Shown here in pieces: positions 47,522 to 58,111 of a DNA stretch of 60,000 nucleotides (the first letter of the stretch is position 1; each line of letters opens with the position of its first letter). The position numbers and the translations under genes were made by a program. Origin of the DNA: Symbiodinium natans (Eukaryota > Sar > Dinophyceae > Suessiales > Symbiodiniaceae); NCBI GenBank assembly GCA_905221605.1, contig CAJNDS010002102.1:1295147-1355146 (forward strand), given 5' to 3'. The notes beneath the pieces were generated by a model. It did no database searches, had not been told where the DNA came from, and saw only the letters and a program-made list of their open reading frames with translations.

Positions 47522-50500
47522 CTCTAACAAGATGGTGCTATGCGCAAGAAGATGCAAGAAGCCGTGAAGAGTGCTCCGTGAAGAGCTTGCACTCATACGC
47601 AATAACATGCCAGCAAGCAGTAGGTATCTGCACCACTGGTAGTGTTGCTTTCTGGGCCAGAAATGAAAGCGAAAGCTCAGAGCTCAGGCCTCTTAACGGA
47701 GCCACCTTCTGTCCTTCTGCTTTTCAAGCGGCTTTTGTTCGCTGCTCCACCAGGCTCTTCAGCTCTTGATTCACGTCCAGCCTGGCTTCACCGATTGCAG
47801 CCCACGCAGAAGGCATATTCACCCGAATAGTTCTCATCTCCTACACACGATTAGTAAAAAAAAAAAAAAGGAAATGCAATCCTCTGTCAACGATGCCCAT
47901 GCAACTTTGTCACAGCCTCATCATGCCAGTTTCCAGGTTGTTGCAAACATCCGCGCATTTTTCACGCACAGAACTATTCGAGCTCGAAGGTTCCAGTAGG
48001 AAAAATCCCGTAGGTCTGGTCCAGTCAATTCCGGCAGGAGCGCCCGCAAGTGATCGAAGCACATGTCACAAGGCCACGTCGAGCTTATGCAAGTCAAAAT
48101 TGTACGCCGCACAACGTCCCGCTGATAAACATGCAAAGAGAGTGACACCTGTCTCAAATGGCATATATGCACTCATGTATGTGTATGTGTGTGTGTGTGT
48201 GTGTGTGTTACCAGGCCAGTTTCTAAGTCTTCATTCACTCAAGCCCGCATGCCTTGACGACTCCTCCAGCTGGTTGCGGCTTTGCCTGCGCGAGCTTCAG
48301 GGCTGGCTACTATCGTGGGAGGCTGCACGGAGCATGGCGAGGCTCCTGGCCTGGCTTTCGTTGAGCGCTCCTCACGCAGAGGGCCTTCGAGGCTGGGCTG
48401 CCTACTTCCGAGACTTTGGGTCCCTTTGGGTGAGGCGGATTGGGGTTTGGGTTTTTTCTCCGTGTGCCTCGGAACCCGGACACGCCGAGACCCTTAGCCA
48501 TGCCAGATGTCGCAACCCCATCCTCGAACATCCCCTGGCTGGGCCCCAGCCTCCGTACCACTCGAAAGACCGAGTAGAGGCCTCTCTCACCTGCTCCTGG
48601 TAATCCTTGAGCACTGTTTAGCTGGAGGAGGGCAGCTTGTGGTCGCTTGGGCTTCGGGTTCCGATTCTTGGCGTGCGGTCTTGCAGTGTCCCTTTCATGA
48701 TGCTGAGCGCATGAAGGCAAGTCACGCGCACCATTTCCAGAGCCTGTCGGCGCAGCTCGTTGCCTTCGTGACACCACATGGGGACTTTCATTGCTGCATG
48801 CCGGCCATTCGCCCTATACATATCATCCTTGCATGCAAACATACCGTGAACCTAGCCCTCCTGCTGAGCTACGATGGCCCAAGGTCGCCGGATCGCAAGT
48901 CCCATGCTCATGGAGCTGCTGCTTCAGCTCCTGCTGCACCTCAGCGGCTCTGGTCGCAGCAAGCGCTGAAGACATCCCATCTGCTTCTTAACCTTGCACC
49001 AAGCCGCCGAGTCGAAGCGTTGCAAGGCCTGCTGTAGCTCTTGCCAGGTGTCGTCCGGCTGCTTCCACTCCTTCCGCTTGGATCTGCGAGACTGAGATGG
49101 AGAGATCAGTTCTGGGTAAGAAACGGGCGCGTGTTCTCTCAGATGTCACCTTGCTTCCGCTGCTCCAGCATTCCTTCCTTCACTCCCCCCGCTCCCGGCT
49201 GAGGCGTATCCCAACCCCCGCCTTGTCCAAGAACTTCGCGGAAGCATAGGCTTGATGCCAGCCGCATGGAGGTGCGGCAAAGCGGCTGCACAGTTGGAGC
49301 CTTCAGCCAGAGAGCTGACAAAAATCCCTTGCAGGGCCCCCACAAAGTGGAAGGAACGGGCAGCACTGTGACTACACAAAAACAGCTACCGCACTCAAGG
49401 CGCTAGATCCCAGCGCGCCTGTCTCCTCGCTCGGCCAGCGTAATCCAGCCGTCCCGGATCGGTGCACGCAGCACCTTAGATAGATGACTCAGGCCAATAG
49501 AGGAGCCTCGGGCCTATGGTCAAGGAGGAAGAAAGTTCCGAGAGCAAAAACACCCGAAACTTCCCAGAGAGCCCCGAAAGGCCGAACAAACGTGAAATGA
49601 AAAAACCCAGCTTCAGTTAGCAAAGGGCACCCCCGTAGCACCCAATATCATAGCTACCCCAACCCTCAATCCTTAGAATCCACAGAACCACCAGGTCCTG
49701 AAAGACCATGAAAAGGAGAGTGTAAAAACTGAATCCGGAGATAACTAGAACTGTCCGAGCTACTTCTTGCTGGCATATGCTTGGTTTTCAGAAGCAACGA
49801 AATCTAGATTTAATTGCTTGCTTGCCTCGAGTCTGCAAAAAACCATTAGCTCCAGATATCATTGCTGGTTTTGGCACTCCGTAAACGAGCAAGCTATCGG
49901 TGTTTCGCTTCGGGTCTTCAAAAACAACGAACTCCGGATTCAATTGTGTGGGTCCTGGGTCTGGTATGTTGGCCTCGGGCCTTCAAAAAGCAACAAGAAT
50001 CCAGATTTACAGATAACGCAGATGAACCATACAAAGACCCCCGAAACCCTAAACCCTAAACCCTAAACCCAAAGCTCACATACAGCCAGCAGATCCTTCG
50101 GCCCACCTCCACGGACTCGTCGGTGGACTCGCAGACGATCATGACGGCCTCCCCAACCACCTGCACGCTGCCTTCCAGGAACTGATCAGCTTTGGCGACT
50201 TCGGGATTCAGTCTTGGTTTCGGAAGTGTTAATCAATTCCTTCAAGGGATGGGACGTGGCTTTCGACGTTTTCGGAGCTTGTATGAACTTTCTGCCAATT
50301 GCCTCCAGTGACACTAGCCCTGGTTCCTGAGGCGGCGGGAAAGCAAGGTCCGCCTGTACAGCGCCTTGGAGCGCGCCAGCCTACAGTGACAAATCGCCGG
50401 CGCCTTGTGCCGGCTTTTTTGAGCCCCGGATAATCTGGAAAAAGGGTCTAAGCTTCAGCTCCTTGTTTGTTTTTTGTTTTTGCCACCTGCCCAGCTAACA

Positions 50501-51017
50501 TGAATGCGTCACACGCTGCCGTTCTGCTTCCTGGATGTTGCGCTGAAACCACAAAAACCAAGGCACCATGCTGGCGATGGCTCAAGGCATTTGTCACTGA
50601 ACCCTACAAGCAGCATATAAGGCATGCTGCAAGTTATATCCCCTTGTACAATGAGCTTAAAGTTCACTCAGGGCAAGCTGGCCGTTTTGCTGGGCTGTAC
50701 TGAGTATGGGTTTGAGGGGCGGGCCGTAAGATCGAGGACACGCCAACGGCTCCGCCATGCTCCACCTCAACCCTGCCTCAAAGCCTCGGACCCTTTGTCC
50801 TTCACCCGCTCGGCATTGTACTTGCCATCACTGAACTAGACTGCCCAACCCTGCCCCCCGACAGGCCTTCGAAGTTCGTCGTGGCTTCAGGTGCTGAAGG
50901 GTCGACTCCGCTGGACACCTTTGAGGTGCGAAGGTTTTTGCTGCTAGGCTTTGCTTCCCGTCAAAGGGCGAGGCGGACTTTTCTGGACCCATAGAACTCC
51001 GGATCCGACACTACCAC
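47522..51017. other. Mostly uncharacterised; possible coiled-coil exons
   Basis: On the minus strand, open segments with coil-forming composition occur near 47710-47790 (EARLDVNQELKSLVEQRT), 48890-48990 (AATRAAEVQQELKQQLHE) and 49020-49095 (KEWKQPDDTWQELQQALQ, ending near a GTGCAA donor). A (TG)n microsatellite lies at 48178-48208 and a CCCTAAA array at 50044-50070. Between 49100 and 51000 I see no exon. Confidence 0.35.
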
Positions 51018-51612
51018 TACAAAGAGAGAGTGAAAGAGTGAGAGAGTGAGAGACTGAGAGACTGAGAGACTCTGAGAGACTGAGAGAGACTGAGAGAGAG
51101 TGAGAGAGTGAGAGAGTGAGAGAGTGAGAGAGTGAGAGAGTGAGAGAGTGAGAGAGTGAGAGAGTGAGAGAGTGAGAGAGTGAGAGAGTGAGAGAGTGAG
51201 AGAGTGAGAGAGTGAGAGAGTGAGAGAGTGAGAGAGTGAGAGAGTGAGAGAGTGAGAGAGTGAGAGAGTGAGAGAGTGAGAGAGTGAGAGAGTGAGAGAG
51301 TGAGAGAGTGAGAGAGAGTGAGAGAGTGAGAGAGTGAGAGAGAGTGAGAGAGAGTGAGAGAGTGTGAGAGAGTGAGAGAGAGTGAGAGAGAGTGAGAGAG
51401 AGAGAGTGAGAGAGAGTGAGAGAGTGAGAGAGAGTGAGAGAGTGAGAGAGTGAGAGAGAGAGAGTGAGAGAGAGAGAGAGAGAGTGAGAGAGAGTGAGAG
51501 AGAGAGAGAGTGAGAGAGAGTGAGAGAGAGAGAGTGAGAGAGAGTGAGAGAGTGTGAGAGAGTGAGAGAGTGAGAGAGTGAGAGAGTGAGAGAGTGAGAG
51601 TGAGAGAGATAC
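51018..51612. repeat. 600-bp GAGAGAGT satellite
   Basis: An 8-bp unit, TGAGAGAG, is repeated about 70 times on the plus strand. The 51100-51310 block is nearly perfect and 51310-51610 is noisier, with extra GA dinucleotides. One strand is almost pure purine, interrupted only by one T per unit. The long Ser/Leu/His frames on the minus strand across it are artefacts of the repeat. Confidence 0.95.
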
Positions 51613-52050
51613 AGGGAGCACGAACCTAACAGCCCCGCAACGCCCCACAACGCCGCAAGCCACCGAAATCTTGAGCGCCGAAGCGGCGGGGATGCCCTCA
51701 TTCATCGTCAGCTTGCGGAACGTCCGCGGCTCAGACAAGCGCACCTCGAGCGACTCGACCGAAGTATTGCGTCAGTTGGCAACCTATCCGCCGACGAACC
51801 GAGAACCGCTCTCAAGACTCGCATGCAGCGTACGCACCTGCAGCTTCCGAGCTGCTACGGGCTCCATTTCAGACTCCGGCTCGCATTCCCCTCAGAAGAT
51901 CTGGAACTCCCAATGGCTTGTGCCACGCACCAAGCATGTGCCCCCGAGAAAATGCCCCGTCTTCTTGCAGCCGGCAGTGGCGAGCAACAAACCTCGTCGC
52001 CTTGGCCACGGGCGGGTGGCCTGACCAGTGTGCATGGCAACTTCCCTCCT
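51613..52050 (-). CDS. Probable exons of an unknown gene beside the satellite
   Basis: On the minus strand, one segment ends EPESEMEPVAARKLQ at a GTGCGT donor (51838). Just downstream, about 51640-51750, VESLEVRLSEPRTFRKLTMN continues to ALKISVACG, right up to the edge of the GAGAGAGT satellite. Composition and the splice signal favour coding sequence. The exon limits other than the donor are not fixed, and no family is recognised. Confidence 0.3.
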
Positions 52051-52557
52051 GAAGTCGAAGCATGAGAGCATGTTGGGCCCGTTTGGGCTCAACGCAGCTG
52101 CCTTAAGGGGGCTCTTTTACTCTCGACACTCCCTTCTGAAACTCATATGGAGACTCATCGGAATTCCCTTGTGAACTTGGGCCGAGGCACTCGGAGGTGC
52201 CGGCTTGGGCGGCGGCGCGGAGTCAACGGAGCTCGGGTCGACGCAGTCGGGGGCCGGCTCGCGCAGGCAGCGCTGCCCGTGATAAGTCTTGCGCTTGTAG
52301 CCCTCCTGCGCCAGGAGGCAGACAAACAGAGAAAAAGGTGGGGCGAGGTTCTCACGGGGGGTTTCAAGGGCACACATGCTGCAAGCTGTTCGATCTGCCG
52401 CCAACTCACCTGGAGCCACTTCTTGCATGCCTTGCAGCAGTAGCCTCAAGTGGAGTTCACATCCATCCGAGTGCACTGCTAATCCTGCTTCTGCGCACAC
52501 ATGAATAGACAGGCGCCTTGAAACTCATCTGTCTCCGGATGGGCCAAGTATGTGCCT

Positions 52558-52835
52558 TCCGCTAAGGTCGACATTCGGCACAGATTCAGACATGCAACCA
52601 AACTCCAGCACAGTCTCTCTTGCAGTTGTGGCACAGTGCTCGTTGCGGCATCGCTGTCCTAGTCTGTTGAACCCTGGAATATGGACGCACATGACATGGA
52701 GTTTCGAATGCGGGCATGTGAAGAGGCGGAATTCATCGCCCAAGCGTCGGTTGTCGGCCTTTGGCCGACGTAGGTTCGGTGGCGGAGCCTTGGGCCGTGG
52801 CGCCGCCACTGGGGGCGGCGCCTTGGCGAACTTCG
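52558..52835 (-). CDS. Probable exon, proline-rich then Cys/His-rich
   Basis: The minus strand is open and encodes two near-copies of a proline-rich unit (PKAPPP), then NLRRPKADNRRLGDEFRLF. A Cys/His-rich stretch follows with the order C-H-H-C-H-C-H-C (TCPHSKLHVMCVHIPGFN, then QRCRNEHC). The spacing suggests a small metal-binding module, but it does not match a zinc-finger type I know. Neighbouring minus-strand sequence near 52190-52310 (GYKRKTYHGQRCLREPAPD) follows a GCGCAG acceptor and may be another exon of the same gene. Confidence 0.35.
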
Positions 52836-52883
52836 GCTCATGCTCTCCTGGGCCTTAGTGGCCGTAGAACTGAGGGCTTCACC

Positions 52884-52921
52884 TTAAACCCTAAACCATA
52901 AACCCTAAACCCTAAACCCTA
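52884..52921. repeat. Interstitial telomere-type array (CCCTAAA)n
   Basis: Five copies of CCCTAAA with one CCATAAA variant. A second clean example on the right side of the window is at 50044-50070, and a weaker one is at 59920-59940. Confidence 0.9.
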
Positions 52922-53894
52922 CAGGCCGGCATGTTCAGCACAGGTGACTTGCGCGTTGAGGGCTTCGACTTTCACAGCAGTATCAAGGCACACGCTTGGA
53001 AGACGGATCTTTACTGGGCGTATGCATTACATAGGCGTTCATGGGGAGAGAGTGAGAGAGAGACACTTTCAAAATGGCATGACAGGAAGCTCAAGATGCA
53101 ATGCCCAGCAGCTGGGTTCACTCTTCGAAGCCCCCTTGGCCAGCAGCTCCGCCAGGAAAGGGCCCATGCTGACGCTGAAGCGTTCCCGCCTGCCTGCACA
53201 CTTCGGGCCCCTGAGATGCTCTTCTTCCGCCCACTTTCCTTGGTTCTCACGCCGTCTTATAGGCATTGCGGGATTTCAGAAAAGCCCATCAGTCGCAAAC
53301 AGCGCAAGATGCCAAGATGCCGCACAAGAGGCACCAGGGGTAGTGGCGGGAGTCCTCTTCGAAAGGCATCAGCAGCTTCGACTTGGAGGCTCACAAAATT
53401 CCGCTACATCTTCACGTCATGCCACATTTTCTTAAGATGACCATGTGCGTCGGCTCCTCGCAATAGCCCATCGCAAGCCACTTCTTATTCTCATCGCAAG
53501 CTCGGACCCAGGAGGTGGTCCAGGGGTCTTGTCCCGGCGGTTGTCTCACTGCGTCTGCGTTCGGAGGCGGCTTCAGCCATCCGTCCAGGCCTTATGGGAA
53601 CTGATGCATCACGAACTCTGCCTCTGTCAGCCTGCAACAACATCCCAAAGTCGACTCCCCGAACGTGTGCAACCGGGGGGGGGGGGGGGTGTATTTGATG
53701 AGGGCGAGGGCTCGATGTTCGACTGGAGCCTGTTTCCACCGCAGGAACTTTCAAAAGCTAACGTGTTTCGCAGGTGGCTCACTTCTGCCTGCTTGAGGTC
53801 TTGAGGCTGAGCGCCCACCGTCCGGGAGTCGATTTGCCAACTGCCTGATGAGTTTCATGGTTGGTTTGGTTCTCCCATGTGTGCCTGGGGCACC

Positions 53895-54338
53895 CTATCT
53901 GTAGCGCATCGCCAAAGCGGCTTTACGGAAGAAAGAGTGTGGATGCTCCGGATACACCTTCACTTTCTCGTACGTGCTCACATATCCACTACTCTTTACA
54001 GCGCTTGAACTGCCGGGTAACCCGCACACTGGTTGTGTGATGCGTGTCATCTGCCTTTGCGAACAGAACTCGCCAGGCACCCGACCGTCACCCATCTCGT
54101 CCGCGTAGCCTCCGGGACAACAAGCTTCTTGAGTGCAGAGCTTCGGGAAGGCTATGGTGCGTGGGCAGAGCACGCGCAGTGGCACCTGTAGAGTTACCAT
54201 GCCTGCCGGTGTGATGAGTCCATCAAAGTGGGCCCACAAAAGGCCTCCCGAAGCTGGCGACGAATCGTCCACAACAGGGACGGAGTCCTCGATCCGAGTA
54301 CCGTCCTCAAGTTCTGGGATGTGTGGGCGCCAGCTCAT
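53895..54338 (-). CDS. Hypothetical open frame, 147 codons
   Basis: A minus-strand frame with an ATG (MSWRPHIPELEDGTRIED) and balanced composition lying about 390 bp downstream of the FkbM-type gene. It has five cysteines and no membrane segment. No family is recognised. It could be a single-exon gene, an exon, or chance. The 14-base G run at 53672-53685 lies just beyond it. Confidence 0.25.
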   Translation of the reverse strand: MSWRPHIPELEDGTRIEDSVPVVDDSSPASGGLLWAHFDGLITPAGMVTLQVPLRVLCPRTIAFPKLCTQEACCPGGYADEMGDGRVPGEFCSQRQMTRITQPVCGLPGSSSAVKSSGYVSTYEKVKVYPEHPHSFFRKAALAMRYR

Positions 54339-54724
54339 GCATGTGACTCGTGACTAGCAGCCATCATCTACCCACGGGCCACCTTAGGTGGCACATTACG
54401 AAGGCCCACTGTCTCAGACGTCGAGGGGCACTCGCCAGGCCACCGAAGCTGGTTATCTCCACAAACTGCCTGAGATCAAAGGCTTAGCATGTGTGTGCTA
54501 GCTACTGCAACCGGCACGGAAGAAAGTGCTTTTTCCGGCGAGGCATCGGTCGGGCTTGTCGGGCTTTTTTGCCTCAGCAGCTAGATGCTCCAGCAGCTCA
54601 AGCACAGGTTCCATCTGGCTCCGTCTTTGACCTGGCTGCATCACCAAAGTCCTCGCCGCGACTTCAGTTCAATTGACTCCGACTTCCGAGCAAGTCTTCT
54701 GGATTACACCACCGCGGGGGGGTA

Positions 54725-56326
54725 CTAGTGAGCGTCGGCATGCCCAGCTGTTGTAGCTATAAGCATCATGGTCCCCGCAGCTTGCACGCCGCGCCGAAGT
54801 GCCAGAGGAACATCCTCATTCCTGAGTGGCTTGTTTTCAAGGGTCGGCGTCAGGAACAATTGATAGCCACGTGACCGGAGCAAGTCGGCAATAGCAGCTG
54901 GGTCGTAACTGTCGTCACGATCGCGCCACATGGCCACAACAGCAGCCCTGACCAAAGATGGGCGCAATCGCTCGCCAAGGGACTTGAGCACGCCCTGTTC
55001 TCGGCCATTCACATGCACGCGAAGTAGATCCAAAGTTCCAAAGTCGCCCCAAGATGAAGTGAGGATCTTCTCCAGAGTCGCAGCTGCGCAGTTCGCCACC
55101 GCGCCGTCATTTGTGGGATCTGTTGGGTCTGTTTGCGCGAAGTCCCACTTCGGGTCTCTCGTCTCATGGATGCTCGCCAGCGAGGCAACGCGGCATGCAC
55201 CCTCCCGATCTGACACAAACGCCTGGCGAACGATCAGGCGATCGGCCAGCCCATTCCAGGAAGCAGTGTGCCGTATGGCCTCTGCTGACTGCTGGTATGG
55301 CTCCACAGCCAAAGCAAGAGCCGCAGGCACAGACGTCAGAACATGAAATGTGCAGCCGCCGAGGGAAGCTCCGACCTCCACAAACCGAAAAGGGGATCCC
55401 ATGGTCCGGGTGGGTATCTCATTCAGAAGATCTCGAAAAGCATCGTCGCAGTGAAAATTTCTGAAGCCTCTCACAGAATTGGCCTCCGAGAATGGTGCAG
55501 GTAGGAGACGTGTCCAGAAAGGATTGGGGCCCAGTGGCGTGTTCACCGCCGACCAGAGACGGCAATCGAGACGGTCCAGCAGCGAGAAAAAAAGGTGAGC
55601 GCCTCTGAACATGAAGTGATGCAACAGCCTGGAGGGCCTGCCATCAGTCATACAGGCCAGGTTGAACTGGGCAGAGGCAAGCAACTGCCGGATCTGCAAG
55701 CCGACCGCATCATCCCAGGTAGGACTGGCCTGAAATCTGAGCTCGTCCACCTGCAAAATCTCTGATATGATCCCAGGAAGTGTGCAAGGTGACGCCGGGC
55801 TTGGGCGGTCGAGTTGCATCGGCACGTCGGATGCCAACTCACGCTCCAGCGCTTTCCACCACATCAGCTGGTGTTTTGGCAGGCGGCGCAGCTTCATGTC
55901 GCCGCCCAGCAGTGGCGAGGACCTATGCGCTGCCTTGATGAAGCTCCTCGCACGGAAGAAGGGTGCAGAGGACCACGTGCCTGGATCATAGTGACGGACG
56001 AGGTTTCCGTCCATCAGAAGCTTCTGCAGGTGGGATTCGCCCAGCCGGAGCCAGTGCTTGATCTCGCGCACTCGCGCCTGCCACTTTGAAGCGTTCGTTA
56101 AGTTGAAGTGCCGATGCTGCTGCGAGAGCCTCGGAACGAAGCTGTTCAGCACATCCGCTGCTTCTGCTAACACTGCCGCGCTCGCCAAGTCCGGGCACAA
56201 CCGGTACGCACGCAGTGCTGCAATGCTAGACATGGAAGCAGGCCGTATCCAAAAACCCTTCCAGGGCATTCGCTCGTTCAGCTGGCCACGTTTCCATCCA
56301 CATGGGCTCGAAGTCTTGTACCCCAT
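54725..56326 (-). CDS. FkbM-type methyltransferase domain protein
   Basis: A single 533-codon frame without introns. Residues about 312-440 carry the SAM-dependent methyltransferase core of the FkbM type. The glycine-rich SAM motif is FVEVGASLGG, a glutamate follows the next strand in AVEPYQQSAEAIRHTASWNG, then comes the strand RLIVRQAFVSDREGA, and the diagnostic FkbM segment DLLRVHVNGREQGVLKSLG stands in place of the usual D.LKIDVEGAE..VL.G. The replacement of DVEG by HVNG removes the acidic pair normally found there, so activity is uncertain. Residues 1-300 are not recognised. FkbM proteins methylate hydroxyl groups on small molecules or glycans. The start could also be a later Met (residue 32). 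The MFS exons lie 657 bp upstream, but no functional link is evident. Confidence 0.7.
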   Translation of the reverse strand: MGYKTSSPCGWKRGQLNERMPWKGFWIRPASMSSIAALRAYRLCPDLASAAVLAEAADVLNSFVPRLSQQHRHFNLTNASKWQARVREIKHWLRLGESHLQKLLMDGNLVRHYDPGTWSSAPFFRARSFIKAAHRSSPLLGGDMKLRRLPKHQLMWWKALERELASDVPMQLDRPSPASPCTLPGIISEILQVDELRFQASPTWDDAVGLQIRQLLASAQFNLACMTDGRPSRLLHHFMFRGAHLFFSLLDRLDCRLWSAVNTPLGPNPFWTRLLPAPFSEANSVRGFRNFHCDDAFRDLLNEIPTRTMGSPFRFVEVGASLGGCTFHVLTSVPAALALAVEPYQQSAEAIRHTASWNGLADRLIVRQAFVSDREGACRVASLASIHETRDPKWDFAQTDPTDPTNDGAVANCAAATLEKILTSSWGDFGTLDLLRVHVNGREQGVLKSLGERLRPSLVRAAVVAMWRDRDDSYDPAAIADLLRSRGYQLFLTPTLENKPLRNEDVPLALRRGVQAAGTMMLIATTAGHADAH

Positions 56327-56982
56327 TTGCCATCACGTTACTGCGCTTCCGAAGGTTCCACTAAGCTTTCCTGAACTTTGAGGGCTTGGTACTCAGCTTC
56401 ACCCTGAACGAACCTTCAACCTTCAACGTCCGAAGGTTTTTTACTGGATCGCAAAGCATCTAACCACTGGCTTCATGGCTGCATTCGTCAATCTATGTAT
56501 GCTTGAAGACTGAAGAATTCTGCATGAAAGTGGCTAGGGTCCAACGATCACAGATACACGCAGCCTACGCGCGGAGAGGCCATCAGTCGAAGCTGGTTTG
56601 AGTTCAGTATGTGACAGGCGTTTCGTGTGCTCATGACCCGAGAAGTGAAGGAGGCTAGTCAGGTCCAGTGGCGGGGCGTTCGGGCGCGGCCGGTCGCGGC
56701 CATCCATGTTGCTTGGCGTATCCTGTATTCTTCCTAAAGGCGGTGCCTAAAGACGGGATCATACAGAGCTCTCTACCCGGTTGTTTCTGACAAGAGCTTG
56801 TGGCCAAAGTCCAGATGGCTGGAAGGCATGATCACGTGGTACGATGCTAACGGCTGGGCGTGACAGAGAACACGTGAAAACGTGTGGGACGCTGAAGTTC
56901 AGGGGCAAGGTCCCGCTGAAGGCTGCTGCTCTGACATAGCATGGATCTCGCATGCTCTCGCCCTCCCCTCTCAGAAGGTCAC
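56327..56982. other. No gene recognised
   Basis: The next exons of the MFS gene to the right would be expected here on the minus strand (the segment normally following IPTFR), but I could not find them. Confidence 0.4.
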
Positions 56983-58111
56983 GCGGAACGTCGGGATCTT
57001 CATGAACTGCACGAATGTGCGGATCTCTCGCAATATTCCAAATCTCCTGGCCGCTCGGTTGGTGGGGCAGCTCGGATGCTGCAAAGTGGGTCTGGAACTT
57101 GCCTGGGTTTCCAAACGGTCGGTTCTTCATGCACCGCCACCCGCACAAAGAGCGCCTCGGCTGAAAGTTGTCACCCCAAGGGCTCTGCGCAAAATGCTCC
57201 AACAACAAACAGAAAATAGGTCGTGCCCAGCCGCACAGACCAGGCTCAGGATTCCCACGAAGGCCAGGCTCAGTCGCCAGCCCCGGACACCGCGAATGAC
57301 GCTTTCCTGCATTTCGGGTCACTGGCGTTATGGGGCTCTTCGGTTTCAGGGGTTGAGGCGCTCTGGGGTGTCGGGCCACGTCTGTGGAAAAACACGGCCG
57401 AGCATCCGAGATTGGGGTCACCATCAAGCACGCCAAGACTTGACCCACGTTTGCAGCGCAAGCCACCTAGGCCACGGCTTGAAATTTCACATGAAAGAGT
57501 GAGTCCACCAACCCACGGCGTATGGAGGCCATGGTCCATCTAAACGCTGCAAAGCCCACCTTGCCAAATGCAGAACCGCAGTTGGAGGACGTCGTCAAGT
57601 CTGCGACGATGGATTGCATCACCGGCACCTGTCCCCACCCTTGACACATGAGCTCACGCAAGTTTCACAGCTCGAAACCTCTGCCAAGCCAGTTCAAACC
57701 AGTGCAGCGTAAGATGGCCAAGTCGCCATCATCGCCAGTGCGGCTCCATTGAGCACCTGAGGCACTTGGCACCCCGAATGCCATGCCCAGCGCCTGGCGC
57801 TAGTTCCGAGCACGCGTTTGCAGCCCAGCGGCACGCAACACGATCATGATCACGAAGTTCGAGGTCAATGCCAACTGTATCGTGCAGAGGCCCCAAAGCA
57901 TGGCGCCCACCTCCATGCTAAACTGCTGGATTAACATCCTCTAAACTCAAGAAAAACCTACAAGAGCAAAAACCCCAAACAATCCTCGGCCCTAGGCATC
58001 CTAGGAAGCGACTGCGGACAAGTTCACACAGCACCTGCAGCAACGACTTTCGCGAGGCCCCAGAGTCCACGAGATTCCCCCAGACTGGCCCTGAGACGGC
58101 GCAGGCCACGC
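56983..58111 (-). CDS. Spinster-type MFS transporter, 5' half (seven exons seen)
   Basis: A membrane carrier of the major facilitator superfamily. Exons on the minus strand: 58035-58111, 57833-57910, 57727-57756, 57551-57628, 57404-57466, 57227-57306 and 56983-57046. They join in phase throughout. In order they encode SGPVWGNLVDSGASRKSLLQ (the conserved helix 2-3 loop), LWGLCTIQLALTSNF, VLNGAALAMM, QSIVADLTTSSNCGSAFGK, VGQVLACLMVTPISD, RGWRLSLAFVGILSLV and TFVQFMKIPTFR, the start of the central cytoplasmic loop. Donors are GT for the first and probably the last exon and GC for the other five. One exon is only 30 bp. The N-terminal helix before GVACAVSGP and the whole second half were not found here. 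A matching second half lies at 35.8-39.6 kb. The substrate is unknown. Confidence 0.75.

Noticed and set aside
50571-50590. GATGGCTCAAGG as a leader fragment
   Set aside because: The match covers only the last nine bases of the leader and no gene follows on the plus strand.
50944-51744. Two 250-codon Ser/Leu/His-rich minus-strand frames
   Set aside because: Translations of the GAGAGAGT satellite; only the stretch beyond 51613 may be coding.
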